NCBI RefSeq assembly: GCF_000720135.1
Contig: NZ_JOIU01000032.1
Coordinates: forward strand, 21,689 to 85,688
Source of the DNA: Streptomyces sp. NRRL S-1022
GTDB lineage: Bacteria; Actinomycetota; Actinomycetes; Streptomycetales; Streptomycetaceae
DNA: 64,000 nucleotides
Direction of reading: 5' to 3'
This document shows, in pieces, positions 9,607 through 18,374 of the stretch; position 1 is the stretch's first letter, and every line of letters begins with the position of its first letter. Below the pieces are notes generated by a model, which was not told the origin of the DNA, made no database searches, and saw only the letters and a list, made by a program, of their open reading frames with translations. The translations under genes and the position numbers were made by a program.

Positions 9607-11988
9607 TCAGGGGATGGCCAGTTCGGCCCAGATGGTCTTGCCGGACGCGGTGTAGCGCGTACCCCAGCGCTGGGACATCTGGGCGACCAGGAACAGGCCG
9701 CGGCCCCCCTCGTCGTCCCGGCGTGCCCGCCGCAGGTGGGGTGCGGTGTGCGCGTTGTCGGAGACCTCGCACAGCAGGCAGCGGTCCCTGATCAGCCTCA
9801 GCATGACGGGCCCGGAGGCGTACCGGATGCTGTTGGTGACCAGCTCGCTCACCACGAGGGCGGCCGGGAACGACAGGTCGGACAGGCCCCAGGCCGTCAA
9901 CTGGCGCTCGGTGTCCGTGCGGGCGTGCGCCACCTCGGCGGGATCGGGCGGCAGCTCCAGGTCCGCCACGTGGTCGGGGCCGAGCCGCCGGGTGCGGACG
10001 AGCAGCAGCGTGGCGTCGTCCGCCTGCGGGCCGGGCGGGCGGGCCGACACCGCGCGGTCGCACAGTTCCTCCAGCGGGCAGCGCTGCCAGGTGAGCACCT
10101 GGGACAGGCGGTCGATCCCGCTGTCGATGTCGGTGCTGCGGTCCTCCACGACCCCGTCGGTGAAGAACGCCACCACACTGCCGCCGGACAGGCTCAGCTC
10201 GACGTTCTCGTACGGCAGACCGCCCAGCCCCAGCGGCGGTCCCGGCGCCAGCGCGGACAGGGCCACCGAGCCGCTCGCGTCGGCCACGATCGGCGGGGGG
10301 TGGCCCGCGCTCGCCCAGACGCACCGGCCGCTGACCGGGTCGTAGATCGCGTACAGACAGGTCACGCCCAGCGTCTCGTCGCCGAGCCCGTCCCCGGCGC
10401 CGGGTTCCGAGTCCTGCGCGACCAGGCCGTCCAGCCGGGTCAGCAGCTCGGCCGGGTCCAGGTCCAGCAGGGCCAGGGTCCGTACGGTGGCGCGCAGCCG
10501 GCCCATGGTCGCGGCCGCGTGCATGCCGTGGCCCACCACGTCGCCGACCGTCAGGCCCACGCGGGCGCCGGACAGCGGGATCAGGTCGAACCAGTCGCCG
10601 CCCACGCCCACCCGGCTGTCGGCCGGCAGGTAGCGGTACGCGACGTCGACCGCGCTCTGCTCGGGCAGGCGCTGCGGCAGCAGACTGCGCTGCAGGACCA
10701 GGGCGGCCGCGTGCTGGCTGGCGTAACGGCGGGCGTTGTCGATGCCGACGGCGGCCCGCTCGGCCAGTTCCACGGCGAGCGTCTGCTCCTCGGGCCCGAA
10801 GCGGTCTGGGTTGCTGCTGCGCCGGAAGGTGGCGAGGCCCAGGACCGCGTTGCGGGTGAGCAGCGGCACGAACAGGCAGGAGTGCGCGGCGGCCGCACCC
10901 GATCCGTCCGGCGGCTCGGGCGGCGAGGGGTCGATGACGGGACGGCTGGTGGCCAGGCTCTGCGCCTGCGGTGACCAGGGCGGGTAGGAGACGGGGCTGG
11001 TCCGGAACTCCTCCGGGGTCCGGCCGTGCATCCGCAGCAGACTGTGCCCCGGCGCCGAACCCGTGGGCGGCTGCCGTCCCTCGATGACCGCCGGCGGCAG
11101 GTCCACCAGCACCTCGTCGGCCAGCTGCGGCACCGCCACGTCCGCCAGCTCCGCGGCCGTACGGCGCACGTCCAGCGAGGCACCGATGCGCTTTCCCGCC
11201 CGGACGAGCAGCGACAGCCGTTCCTGGGCGCGGTAGCGCTCGGTGATGTCCAGCGACTCCTCGAAGAGCCCCAGCAGTTCGCCCCGGGCGTCCACCAGCC
11301 GGTGGTACGAGCAGGACCACACGTGCTCGCGCACCGGGTCGGCGGGGGCCCGCCCGCGATAGTGCATGCCCATGATCGGCTCGCCCGTCGTCAGTACGTG
11401 CTCCATGATCTGGTCCTCGTCCGGAGGGTGGTGACGGGAGAGGAACTCGCCCTCGGGAAAGAGGTCCGAGGCCGGCCGGCCGATGTACTGGGCGATGCCG
11501 GCCAGCTCCAGGTCGGTGGAGACGTTCGCCCAGACGACGCGCAGGTCGGTGTCGAAGATCGTCAGGCCCACGTCGGACTCGGTCGCCATCCCCTGGAGCA
11601 GGGCCAGCTGCGCCTCCCAGCCGCGCTGCGACTCCAGGGCGGCGGCGACCACGACGGTGGCGGCGGCGCCCCGGTGCGCGAGCGGGCTGAACGTCACGGC
11701 CGCGCGCAGGGTGCGTCCGTCCCGGCAGCAGAGGTCCAGCACCGTGCTGCGGGGCCGGTGCGCCCGGCAGAGCTTGCAGAGGGTGGACAGCCGCTGCCCC
11801 GGGGCCGTCGCCAGCAGCCGGGCGGCGGGCTGCCCGAGCACGTCCTCGGGTGCGTGGCCGAGCAGACGCTGGGCGGAGGATCCCCAGCCGGAAACCCGGC
11901 CTTCGGCGTCCAGCACCGCGGCGGCGGCCTTGGAGAGGTCCAGCGGACTGTGGAAATCGACATGGGGGGCATTCGGAAAACGATCCAT
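9607..11988 (-). CDS. PAS-PAS-GAF-SpoIIE phosphatase with C-terminal HATPase
   Basis: A 793-residue soluble protein. Residues about 15-125 and 130-260 look like two PAS domains (the second contains FDTDLRVVWANVSTDLE), followed by GAF (LAERAAVGIDNARRYAS). The PP2C domain carries GGDWFDLIPL, FFTDGVVEDRS and QADDATLLLV. The C-terminal RsbW-like ATPase carries ALVVSELVTNSIRYAS and DEGGRGLFLVAQM. The layout parallels the proteins at 5624 and 19833, so the window holds three close paralogues. The start at 11988 faces the PadR gene across 140 bases that include the palindrome at 12092. Confidence 0.9.
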   Translation of the reverse strand: MDRFPNAPHVDFHSPLDLSKAAAAVLDAEGRVSGWGSSAQRLLGHAPEDVLGQPAARLLATAPGQRLSTLCKLCRAHRPRSTVLDLCCRDGRTLRAAVTFSPLAHRGAAATVVVAAALESQRGWEAQLALLQGMATESDVGLTIFDTDLRVVWANVSTDLELAGIAQYIGRPASDLFPEGEFLSRHHPPDEDQIMEHVLTTGEPIMGMHYRGRAPADPVREHVWSCSYHRLVDARGELLGLFEESLDITERYRAQERLSLLVRAGKRIGASLDVRRTAAELADVAVPQLADEVLVDLPPAVIEGRQPPTGSAPGHSLLRMHGRTPEEFRTSPVSYPPWSPQAQSLATSRPVIDPSPPEPPDGSGAAAAHSCLFVPLLTRNAVLGLATFRRSSNPDRFGPEEQTLAVELAERAAVGIDNARRYASQHAAALVLQRSLLPQRLPEQSAVDVAYRYLPADSRVGVGGDWFDLIPLSGARVGLTVGDVVGHGMHAAATMGRLRATVRTLALLDLDPAELLTRLDGLVAQDSEPGAGDGLGDETLGVTCLYAIYDPVSGRCVWASAGHPPPIVADASGSVALSALAPGPPLGLGGLPYENVELSLSGGSVVAFFTDGVVEDRSTDIDSGIDRLSQVLTWQRCPLEELCDRAVSARPPGPQADDATLLLVRTRRLGPDHVADLELPPDPAEVAHARTDTERQLTAWGLSDLSFPAALVVSELVTNSIRYASGPVMLRLIRDRCLLCEVSDNAHTAPHLRRARRDDEGGRGLFLVAQMSQRWGTRYTASGKTIWAELAIP

Positions 11989-12091
11989 GGCACCGCTTCC
12001 CTCCGTGCCCCCTCAGGATCCCGTGCCGCGTGACGGACGACAACCGCACGCCCTTGCGCGGCGTGAGCCGCGTCGCACCGGCCGGGAGAGC

Positions 12092-12119
12092 CTTGCTATG
12101 CAACGAGTTGCATAGCAAG
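12092..12119. promoter_or_regulatory. Perfect 12-bp inverted repeat, probable PadR operator
   Basis: Left arm CTTGCTATGCAA (12092-12103), 4-base spacer CGAG, right arm TTGCATAGCAAG (12108-12119). It ends 9 bases before the PadR start and lies in the region shared with the divergent phosphatase gene. PadR dimers often bind palindromes with this type of ATGCAA half-site and commonly autoregulate, so this is the natural operator. Confidence 0.75.
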
Positions 12120-12128
12120 ATCGGTGGT

Positions 12129-12704
12129 ATGGCGCTCGAACACGCGATCCTGGTGTCGCTGCTGGAGAAGCCGGGCTCCGGCTACGAGCTGGCCCGGCGC
12201 TTCGAACGGTCCATCGGCTACTTCTGGACCGCCACCCACCAGCAGATCTACCGCGTGCTCAAGCGCATGGAGAACGACGGCTGGGTCGACGTCCGGGACG
12301 TCCCGCAGCAGGGCCGGCCGGACAAGAAGGAGTACTCCGTCGCCGACCTCGGCCGGGCCGCGCTGACCTCCTGGCTGCACGATCCGATCGAGCCGGAGAG
12401 CGTCCGCCACGATCTGGCCGTGAAGATCCGGGGCGCCGCCTTCGACGACGACCCGGCCGCCCTGATCCGCGAGGTGGAGCGGCACCGGCAGGCGCACCGG
12501 GACCGGCTGGCGCACTATCTCGCGGGCGAGACCCGCGACTTCACGGCACCCGGGCCGGGCGAGACCGGCCCCCGCACGCCCCTCGACCCGGAGCGCGAAC
12601 TCCAGCACGTCGTCCTGCGCGGCGGCATCGCCTACGAGCGGATGATGATCGACTGGCTGGACGACGTGCTGGCCACCCTGGCCCGGTTCGGCCCGGGCCG
12701 CTGA
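12129..12704 (+). CDS. PadR-family transcriptional repressor
   Basis: A 191-residue regulator with an N-terminal winged helix (ALEHAILVSLLEKPGSGYEL; YRVLKRMENDGWVDV; QGRPDKKEYSVADLG) and a C-terminal helical dimerisation domain (PadR C-terminal type, about residues 95-185). The ATG at 12129 gives the usual PadR N-terminus (MALEHAIL). The SD is weak (GGTGG only 2 bases away), so the transcript may be nearly leaderless. The next gene, 78 bases downstream on the same strand, is an acyl-CoA dehydrogenase and is the likely co-transcribed target. The effector is unknown. Confidence 0.9.
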   Translation: MALEHAILVSLLEKPGSGYELARRFERSIGYFWTATHQQIYRVLKRMENDGWVDVRDVPQQGRPDKKEYSVADLGRAALTSWLHDPIEPESVRHDLAVKIRGAAFDDDPAALIREVERHRQAHRDRLAHYLAGETRDFTAPGPGETGPRTPLDPERELQHVVLRGGIAYERMMIDWLDDVLATLARFGPGR

Positions 12705-12782
12705 CCGCCGCCGTGCCCACCCCGGTCCGCCCCGCCGCCGGACCTCCCACCCCCCGTCCACCAGCCGAAAGGCATCATCTCC

Positions 12783-14507
12783 ATGGCTGACCAGCTGCTG
12801 TTCAACCCGCGCACCTACGACCCCGCGCACTTCGACCCCGAGACGCGCCGCCTGCTGCGTGCCACCGTCGACTGGTTCGAGGAGCGCGGCAAGGGGCGGC
12901 TGATCGAGGACTACCGCAACCGTGCCTGGCTCGGCGACTTCCTCGCCTTCGCGGCGAAGGAGAACCTGTTCGCCACCTTCCTGACCCCGGCGTCCGCCGC
13001 GGGCGAGGGCGAGGCCGACAAGCGCTGGGACACCGCCCGGATAGCCGCGCTCAACGAGATCCTGGGCTTCTACGGCCTCGACTACTGGTACGCCTGGCAG
13101 GTCACGATCCTCGGCCTCGGACCGGTCTGGCAGAGCGGCAACGCCGCCGCCCGCGCCCGCGCCGCCGAACTCCTCGCCCAGGGAGAGGTGTTCGCCTTCG
13201 GCCTGTCCGAGAAGGCCCACGGCGCCGACATCTACTCCACCGACATGCTGCTGGAGCCCGACGGCGACGGCGGTTTCCGCGCCACCGGCTCCAAGTACTA
13301 CATCGGCAACGGCAACGCCGCCGGGCTCGTCTCCGTCTTCGGCCGCCGCACCGACGTCGAAGGCCCCGACGGTTACGTGTTCTTCGCCGCCGACAGCCGT
13401 CACCCCGCCTACCACCTGGTCAAGAACGTCGTCGACTCCTCGAAGTTCGTCAGCGAGTTCCGCCTGGAGGACTATCCGGTGGCGGCCGAGGACGTCCTGC
13501 ACACCGGCCGTGCCGCCTTCGACGCCGCCCTCAACACGGTCAACGTGGGCAAGTTCAACCTGTGCACCGCCTCGATCGGCATCTGCGAGCACGCGATGTA
13601 CGAGGCCGTCACCCACGCCCGCCACCGCATCCTCTACGGCCGTCCCGTCACCGGCTTCCCGCACGTGCGCCGGGAGCTGACCGACGCGTACGTCAGGCTC
13701 GTCGGCATGAAGCTGTTCAGCGACCGCGCCGTGGACTACTTCCGCTCCGCCGGTCCGGACGACCGCCGCTACCTGCTCTTCAACCCGATGACGAAGATGA
13801 AGGTGACCACGGAGGGCGAGAAGGTCATCGACCTGATGTGGGACGTCATCGCGGCCAAGGGCTTCGAGAAGGACAACTACTTCGCCCAGGCGGCCGTGGA
13901 GATCCGCGGCCTGCCGAAGCTGGAGGGCACGGTCCACGTCAACCTGGCGCTGATCCTGAAGTTCATGCACAGCCACCTCCTGGACCCGGTCGCCTACCCG
14001 GACGTACCGACCCGCCTCGACGCGGCCGACGACGACTTCCTGTTCCGGCAGGGCCCTGCCCGGGGCCTCGGCTCGGTGCGCTTCCACGACTGGCGGCCCG
14101 CCTTCGACGCGTACGCACACCTGCCCAACGTCAGCCGCTTCCGCGAACAGGCCGACGCCCTCTGCGAGTTCGTCGCCACGGCCGCCCCCGACGAGGAGCA
14201 GAGCCGCGACCTCGACCTCCTCCTCGCGGTCGGTCAGCTCTTCGCTCTCGTCGTGCACGGGCAGCTCGTCCTGGAGCAGGCCGCCCTGACCGGAGCGGAC
14301 CAGGACGTGCTCGACGAACTCTTCGCCGTCCTCGTGCGGGACTTCTCCGCGCACGCCGTCGAACTGCACGGCAAGGACTCGGCCACCGCGCAGCAGCAGG
14401 AGTGGGCCCTCGGCGCGGTCCGGCGGCCGGTCGTCGACACGGCCCGCACGGAGCGGGTCTGGCAGCGGGTCGAGGCGCTCTCCGGCGCGTACGAGATGGC
14501 TCCGTAG
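12783..14507 (+). CDS. Acyl-CoA dehydrogenase family flavoprotein
   Basis: A 574-residue FAD enzyme of the acyl-CoA dehydrogenase superfamily, which catalyses alpha,beta-desaturation of acyl-CoA thioesters. The middle domain shows FAFGLSEKAHGADIYSTDM and ATGSKYYIGNGNAA, the FAD/substrate signature. Helical regions follow (VTHARHRILYGRPVTGF). It is longer than the usual 380-400 residues, with a C-terminal extension of about 150 residues seen in long or very-long-chain types. It lies in the presumed PadR operon, so it may be induced by a lipid or aromatic effector. A stable hairpin follows at 14521. Confidence 0.85.
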   Translation: MADQLLFNPRTYDPAHFDPETRRLLRATVDWFEERGKGRLIEDYRNRAWLGDFLAFAAKENLFATFLTPASAAGEGEADKRWDTARIAALNEILGFYGLDYWYAWQVTILGLGPVWQSGNAAARARAAELLAQGEVFAFGLSEKAHGADIYSTDMLLEPDGDGGFRATGSKYYIGNGNAAGLVSVFGRRTDVEGPDGYVFFAADSRHPAYHLVKNVVDSSKFVSEFRLEDYPVAAEDVLHTGRAAFDAALNTVNVGKFNLCTASIGICEHAMYEAVTHARHRILYGRPVTGFPHVRRELTDAYVRLVGMKLFSDRAVDYFRSAGPDDRRYLLFNPMTKMKVTTEGEKVIDLMWDVIAAKGFEKDNYFAQAAVEIRGLPKLEGTVHVNLALILKFMHSHLLDPVAYPDVPTRLDAADDDFLFRQGPARGLGSVRFHDWRPAFDAYAHLPNVSRFREQADALCEFVATAAPDEEQSRDLDLLLAVGQLFALVVHGQLVLEQAALTGADQDVLDELFAVLVRDFSAHAVELHGKDSATAQQQEWALGAVRRPVVDTARTERVWQRVEALSGAYEMAP

Positions 14508-14520
14508 CCGCGCCGCGCAC

Positions 14521-14551
14521 GGGGGCCGGGGCCCGCACGGACCCGGCCCCC
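14521..14551. terminator. Hairpin between convergent genes
   Basis: Perfect 10-bp stem (GGGGGCCGGG / CCCGGCCCCC) with an 11-base loop, placed between the acyl-CoA dehydrogenase stop (14507) and the convergent gene ending at 14591. There is no U tract, as is usual in streptomycete terminators. Confidence 0.6.
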
Positions 14552-14590
14552 GGCAGCCCTGCGGACACGGGAACAGGCCTCTGCCGGCGG

Positions 14591-15652
14591 CTACTTGGTC
14601 CGCAGCATGAGGGCGAAACGCGTACGGGCGCCGTAGACCCCGCTCTCGTCGCCACGGATCCCGTACCGCCGCTGGAAGAGCGTCACGGCGGCGCGGACCT
14701 CCGCGTCGTAGCGGCCGTCGATCGCGCCGCCGTCGTAGAGCCCCGGTATCTGCTGGAGGCGTACCTGCAGTTCATAGACGCCATGGCCGCTGTCCCCCGG
14801 GCGCAGGACGCCCGTGCCCGGGATCTCGGGGAGCGGTGGATCCGACGCGCCGGGACCGGGCCGGTCCGTCCGTCCGGGAGCCGGGGGAGACGGGTTCTCG
14901 GGCGCGGGACTCTCCGGCCCGGGAGCCGCCCGGTGCCCGGACGGCGCAGGCAAGGCCACCGGCCCGGCGTCGTGGTGGACCAGCAGCCACGCGGCGAGCA
15001 CCAGTGCGCTCGCCGCGCCCAGCCCGACGATTGCGGCGACGCGCAAGTCCCGGTGACGGGCGAACCGCCGCCGTGCGTGACCGGGTCTCCTCCTGCGCGC
15101 GCGGTCCGGGGGCGCCGATTCCCGCGAGGGCGCGTCGGCAGACCGGACGGGGGGAGCCGCGGCGGGTGCCGCGGCCTCCGGGCCCGGTCCACCGACCGCC
15201 GGCGGCCTTCCCACCGGCGGCGGGACGGTCTCCGGCCCGCCGGCCGACCCCGGTGGCTCCGCAACGACAGGCTTCGGGATGCCTGCCGGGCGCAGGCTGC
15301 CGGCCGACCCCGGTGGCTGCGCAACGACAGGCTTGGGGCTGCCTGCCGGGCGCAGGCTGCCGGTCGACCCCGGTGGTTGCGCGATGACAGGCTTGGGGCT
15401 GCCTGCCGGGCGCAGGCTGCCGGTCGACCCCGGTGGCTCCGCAACGACAGGCTTCGGGGCGCCGGCCGGGCGCAGGCTGCCGGGCTCCAGCGCTTCGGCG
15501 GCAGCCGGCCGGAGGGGCTGCCGCTCATCGCGCAGGAGCTCGGCGCGTGCGGCGTCCAGCGCGTCCAGTACGGCCTGGAAGGAGTCCCTGGTCTCCCGCA
15601 CGAGGTCGCGGTCCGAGGCGGGAGTCCGTTCCTGGTCGCCGTCGTCGCCCAC
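14591..15652 (-). CDS. Single-pass membrane protein with C-terminal peptidoglycan-binding domain and Pro-rich repeats
   Basis: About 353 residues from the GTG at 15652, chosen because AGGAGGAA lies 5 bases upstream; the open frame continues to 15811 without a comparable site. In order: a charged helical N-terminus (VRETRDSFQAVLDALDAARA), four 20-residue Pro-rich repeats (consensus GSLRPAGSPKPVVAQPPGSA), more Pro/Ala-rich linker, an Arg-rich stretch, one membrane segment (VAAIVGLGAASALVLAAWLL), another Pro-rich linker, and a PG_binding_1-like domain of about 65 residues (LRPGDSGHGVYELQVRLQQI; AVTLFQRRYGI). The repeats should be cytoplasmic and the last domain in the wall. No catalytic domain is seen. 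Confidence 0.8.
   Translation of the reverse strand: MGDDGDQERTPASDRDLVRETRDSFQAVLDALDAARAELLRDERQPLRPAAAEALEPGSLRPAGAPKPVVAEPPGSTGSLRPAGSPKPVIAQPPGSTGSLRPAGSPKPVVAQPPGSAGSLRPAGIPKPVVAEPPGSAGGPETVPPPVGRPPAVGGPGPEAAAPAAAPPVRSADAPSRESAPPDRARRRRPGHARRRFARHRDLRVAAIVGLGAASALVLAAWLLVHHDAGPVALPAPSGHRAAPGPESPAPENPSPPAPGRTDRPGPGASDPPLPEIPGTGVLRPGDSGHGVYELQVRLQQIPGLYDGGAIDGRYDAEVRAAVTLFQRRYGIRGDESGVYGARTRFALMLRTK
15241..15480. repeat. Four in-frame 60-bp tandem repeats
   Basis: Four head-to-tail copies of exactly 60 bp (starting 15241, 15301, 15361, 15421), differing by a few substitutions and no indels. They lie inside the peptidoglycan-binding protein gene and encode four 20-residue Pro-rich repeats. 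Whole-codon period and high identity suggest recent expansion by slippage or recombination. Confidence 0.95.
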
Positions 15653-15959
15653 GGTTCCTCCTCGGCTCGTCTCGGCTCCGGCAGCGCCCCGGGACGCGGC
15701 GCCCCGGCGGCGGCTTTCCCTTCTTCTCCGGAAGGCCATACGCAGGCCGCGCGGTTCCGCCCTCATCGCACGGCCGGTGTGTAACCCACGCCTCACGCGA
15801 AGCCCGCTCATCGGTGACCCCGTCGGCAGGGTTACCTACCCCACATGTCGGCCGGCGATTGAGCACGCGTTCGACGGGCCCCGTTGACCCCGGTAACCGC
15901 TGACCGCTGCCCGGCCCGGGCCTTCCCCCGTCGACACGAGAAGTGAGAACGGCCGCTTC
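15653..15959. other. Divergent intergenic region, no gene seen
   Basis: About 307 bases between the divergent peptidoglycan-binding protein and zinc-ribbon protein genes. It should hold both promoters. I see no convincing -35/-10 pair and no tRNA-like fold. A weak AAGTGAGA lies before the ATG at 15960. Confidence 0.5.
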
Positions 15960-16691
15960 ATGGACTACTGCATTCCGTGCAACCGCACGCTCAACGGTGC
16001 CGTCACCTGCCCCGAGTGCGGGGCGTACGACTTCGGCATGGCACAGCCGAGCGAGCGGAGAGACGGTGCTCCGGCCGTCGACGCGGCGATGCCGGACGTC
16101 CGCCTCGACGGGGCGCCGGACTCCTCCGAGCCCGCCTTCCCCGGGCCACCGACCCCGTCGCGGGACCTGCCGGAAGACCGGTACGACCATCCGTCGCGGC
16201 TGCGGAAGTACGCGGTCCGCTCCCTCGCCGCAGCCGCCTTCACCCTCCTCGGCGGCCTGGCCACCGCGTCGGTGCTCTTCCCGTCGACAGCCGAACGAGC
16301 GGCCTCACCCCCGGATCCGTCCCTCACGGAACCCGAGATCCGCGTCACCGATGCGCCGGTTCCCCCGGATTCACCGGCTTCTCCGGAGCGAGAGCCCACG
16401 CATCCGGCGCGAAAAGGCGTCCGGGACCGGAACGCCGGCGGCAGCCGGCGTCCTGTGCCGGCCCCACCGCGCAGCACGTCACCGGTCTCCCGGCCTCCCA
16501 CCGCCACCACCAGTGCACCGGCACCGGTGAAGGAGACGCCCACCCCCCGCCCCTCCCGCAGCCGCCGTCCCAGCCCGCCCCCGCGAACGGCACCCCCGTC
16601 CCCGCGGCCCTCCGCCAGTCCTTCGGGCAGCGTCAGTGCCTCTCCGACCAGGAGCGGCTCACCGAGCGCGTCGGCGTCGCCCGGCCGCTGA
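15960..16691 (+). CDS. SCO2400-type zinc-ribbon membrane protein
   Basis: A 243-residue protein with two CxxC pairs at the N-terminus (YCIPCNRTLNG and TCPECGAYDFG), giving a small zinc ribbon, then an acidic linker, one membrane segment (about 85-105, AAAFTLLGGLATASVLF) and a C-terminal tail of about 130 residues made almost wholly of Pro, Ser, Thr, Arg and Ala. This arrangement matches the Streptomyces family annotated after SCO2400, whose function is unknown. The tail should lie outside the membrane. A hairpin follows at 16873. Confidence 0.8.
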   Translation: MDYCIPCNRTLNGAVTCPECGAYDFGMAQPSERRDGAPAVDAAMPDVRLDGAPDSSEPAFPGPPTPSRDLPEDRYDHPSRLRKYAVRSLAAAAFTLLGGLATASVLFPSTAERAASPPDPSLTEPEIRVTDAPVPPDSPASPEREPTHPARKGVRDRNAGGSRRPVPAPPRSTSPVSRPPTATTSAPAPVKETPTPRPSRSRRPSPPPRTAPPSPRPSASPSGSVSASPTRSGSPSASASPGR

Positions 16692-16872
16692 CCCCCGGGC
16701 CGGTCGCGCCGCCCCGCCGATCAGGGTGGTCAGCACGCTCACCCGCACCCGGCCGGCGCGCCGCCGCGGCGTTCGTGAGGTACGCGCCGAGCGTCTCCCA
16801 GGAATTGAGCGAGGCCGCACCGGGCGTGGTGTTCGGCTTGCCGACGGCCCGCTGACGAAGTGAGCGGGCGGA

Positions 16873-16908
16873 GGCGGTCCCGGTCTGGGCACCGGCCCGG
16901 GGACCGCC
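16873..16908. terminator. Hairpin between convergent genes
   Basis: GGCGGTCCC (16873-16881) pairs with GGGACCGCC (16900-16908), and the 18-base interior can itself fold. It lies between the zinc-ribbon protein (ends 16691) and the convergent SDR gene (ends 16943), so it may serve both. Confidence 0.5.
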
Positions 16909-16942
16909 CCCGCCCCGTCGGCCGGTGAGCGGTCCGACGTGC

Positions 16943-17758
16943 TCAGACGGCGTTCAGCCCTCCGTCCACCACCAGGCTCTGCCCGGTGATGTAGGAGGCG
17001 CGGCTGGAGAGCAGGAAGGTGACGGCCTCGGCCACCTCCCAGGCGGTGCCCTGGCGGCCGAGCGGAATGCGGCCGAACGAGGTCGTGCGGGACGCCCGCC
17101 GGGCCGAGGCCGCCCGGCCCATCGGGGTGTCGATCAGCCCCGGGACGACCAGGTTGGCGCGGATCCCGCGCGGCCCGCCCTCCTTGGCGACATGCCGGGT
17201 GAGACCGAACAGGCCCGCCTTCGAACTGTCGTACGCGGGTGAATCCGTGGCCGCGCGCAGCCCGGCCACGGAACCGACGAAGACGATCGACCCCCCGTCG
17301 GCGATCGCGGGCAGGGCGTACTTGGCGGCGAGGAACGGGGCGCCCAGGTTGAGCGAGAGCACGTGCTCCCACTGTTGTGGTGAGGTGCCCGCCAGACCCG
17401 CGCCGAGACCGATGCCGACGTTGACCACCAGCGCGTCCAGCGTGCCGAGTTCACGGACGGCCTCGGCGACCACGGCCGCGGACCGGTCGGGGTCCGTGGC
17501 GTCGCCGACCAGGGGGAGGCCATGGCCGCCTTCCTCGGCGACCAGGGCGGCGGTGACCGCCGCCGCGGAGGCGGAGATGTCCGCACAGGCGACGGAGGCC
17601 CCCTCGCGGGCGGCGAGCACGGCCACCGCCCGCCCGTTGCCCACCGGCGCCCCTGGATCGTCGCCGGGACGGGTGCCCGCTCCGATGACCAGTACGTTCC
17701 GGCCGGTCAGCAGGCCGGCCGGGTGGGTCGTGGTGTGCCGCGGCTCAGGCGTCGTCAT
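16943..17758 (-). CDS. SDR-family NAD(P)-dependent oxidoreductase
   Basis: A 271-residue classical short-chain dehydrogenase/reductase. The cofactor site is unusual: VLVIGAGTRPGDDPGAPVGNGRAVAVLAA has an insertion in the TGxxxGxG loop. Downstream features are normal: VVNVGIGLGA for NNAG, VGSVAG with the catalytic Ser, AYDSSKAGLFG with YxxxK, and a conserved C-terminus (ITGQSLVVDGGL). It overlaps the upstream CMD-family gene by 14 bases, so the two form an operon. The substrate is unknown. Confidence 0.88.
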   Translation of the reverse strand: MTTPEPRHTTTHPAGLLTGRNVLVIGAGTRPGDDPGAPVGNGRAVAVLAAREGASVACADISASAAAVTAALVAEEGGHGLPLVGDATDPDRSAAVVAEAVRELGTLDALVVNVGIGLGAGLAGTSPQQWEHVLSLNLGAPFLAAKYALPAIADGGSIVFVGSVAGLRAATDSPAYDSSKAGLFGLTRHVAKEGGPRGIRANLVVPGLIDTPMGRAASARRASRTTSFGRIPLGRQGTAWEVAEAVTFLLSSRASYITGQSLVVDGGLNAV

Positions 17759-18374
17759 GTGCTGTCCCGGTGGTGGGGGCGGGCAGGGTCTCCGTCGCGA
17801 AGCCGGGTTCGAGCGGGGTACCGGCGGAGTTCAGGAGGAAGGCGACCATGTGGTACTGACCGACCAGCATGGTGATCTCGATCAGCTGTGCCTCGTCGTG
17901 GCCGGCGGCGAGTGCCGACCAGGTGGCCGCGGACAGGCGTGCGTCCCGGTGCAGTTCGTCGGCGGCGCGCAGCAGGCAGGCGTCGGCCGGCGTCCAGCCG
18001 TGGGCGTCCGGGCCCGCACCGACCCGCCGGATCTCCTCGTCGGTGACCCCGGCCGCCCTGGCCAGCGGAACGTGCCGCCCCCATTCGTACGCGGCCCGGG
18101 TGTTGCGGGCGGTGCGCAGGATCAGCAGTTCGCGGGTCCGGTCCGGGAGCCGGCCGTGGCGCAGCAGATGGGTGCCGAACGGCAGGAAGTGCCGGAAGAG
18201 GCCGGGGTGGCGCACCAGGGTGGTGAAGACGTTGGCCACACGGCCGTCGGCGTCCCGGGGGATCGGGGCGAGCAGTTCCCGGGCGGGCGGGTCCCAGCCG
18301 TCCTCGGGCAGCGGCGCCAGGCGCGGACCGGTGCCGGCGGCGGGGCGGCGGCGGTGATGGTGCTCGTCGGTCAT
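17745..18374 (-). CDS. Carboxymuconolactone decarboxylase (CMD/AhpD-like) family protein
   Basis: A 209-residue protein of the CMD helical family. The core reads TRELLILRTARNTRAAYEWGRHVPLARAAG with a second helix pair containing HDEAQLIEITMLVGQYHM. The CxxC of the AhpD peroxidase type is absent (the helix has AYEWGRH), so a decarboxylase-like or unknown activity is more likely than alkylhydroperoxidase activity. It is the first gene of the pair with the SDR and is divergent from the PucR regulator, which may control it. Confidence 0.82.
   Translation of the reverse strand: MTDEHHHRRRPAAGTGPRLAPLPEDGWDPPARELLAPIPRDADGRVANVFTTLVRHPGLFRHFLPFGTHLLRHGRLPDRTRELLILRTARNTRAAYEWGRHVPLARAAGVTDEEIRRVGAGPDAHGWTPADACLLRAADELHRDARLSAATWSALAAGHDEAQLIEITMLVGQYHMVAFLLNSAGTPLEPGFATETLPAPTTGTAHDDA

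Noticed and set aside
9527..12118. An 863-codon minus-strand frame overlapping the third phosphatase gene
   Set aside because: It is out of frame with the PAS/GAF/PP2C motifs and has Arg/Pro/Gly-rich composition without domains.
12096..14369. A 757-codon minus-strand frame opposite the acyl-CoA dehydrogenase
   Set aside because: Its Val/Glu/Gly-rich repeats mirror the codons of the real gene; the plus strand encodes a clear flavoprotein.
15241..15480. Insertion or phage-derived repeat
   Set aside because: The repeats are in frame, protein-coding and confined to one gene.
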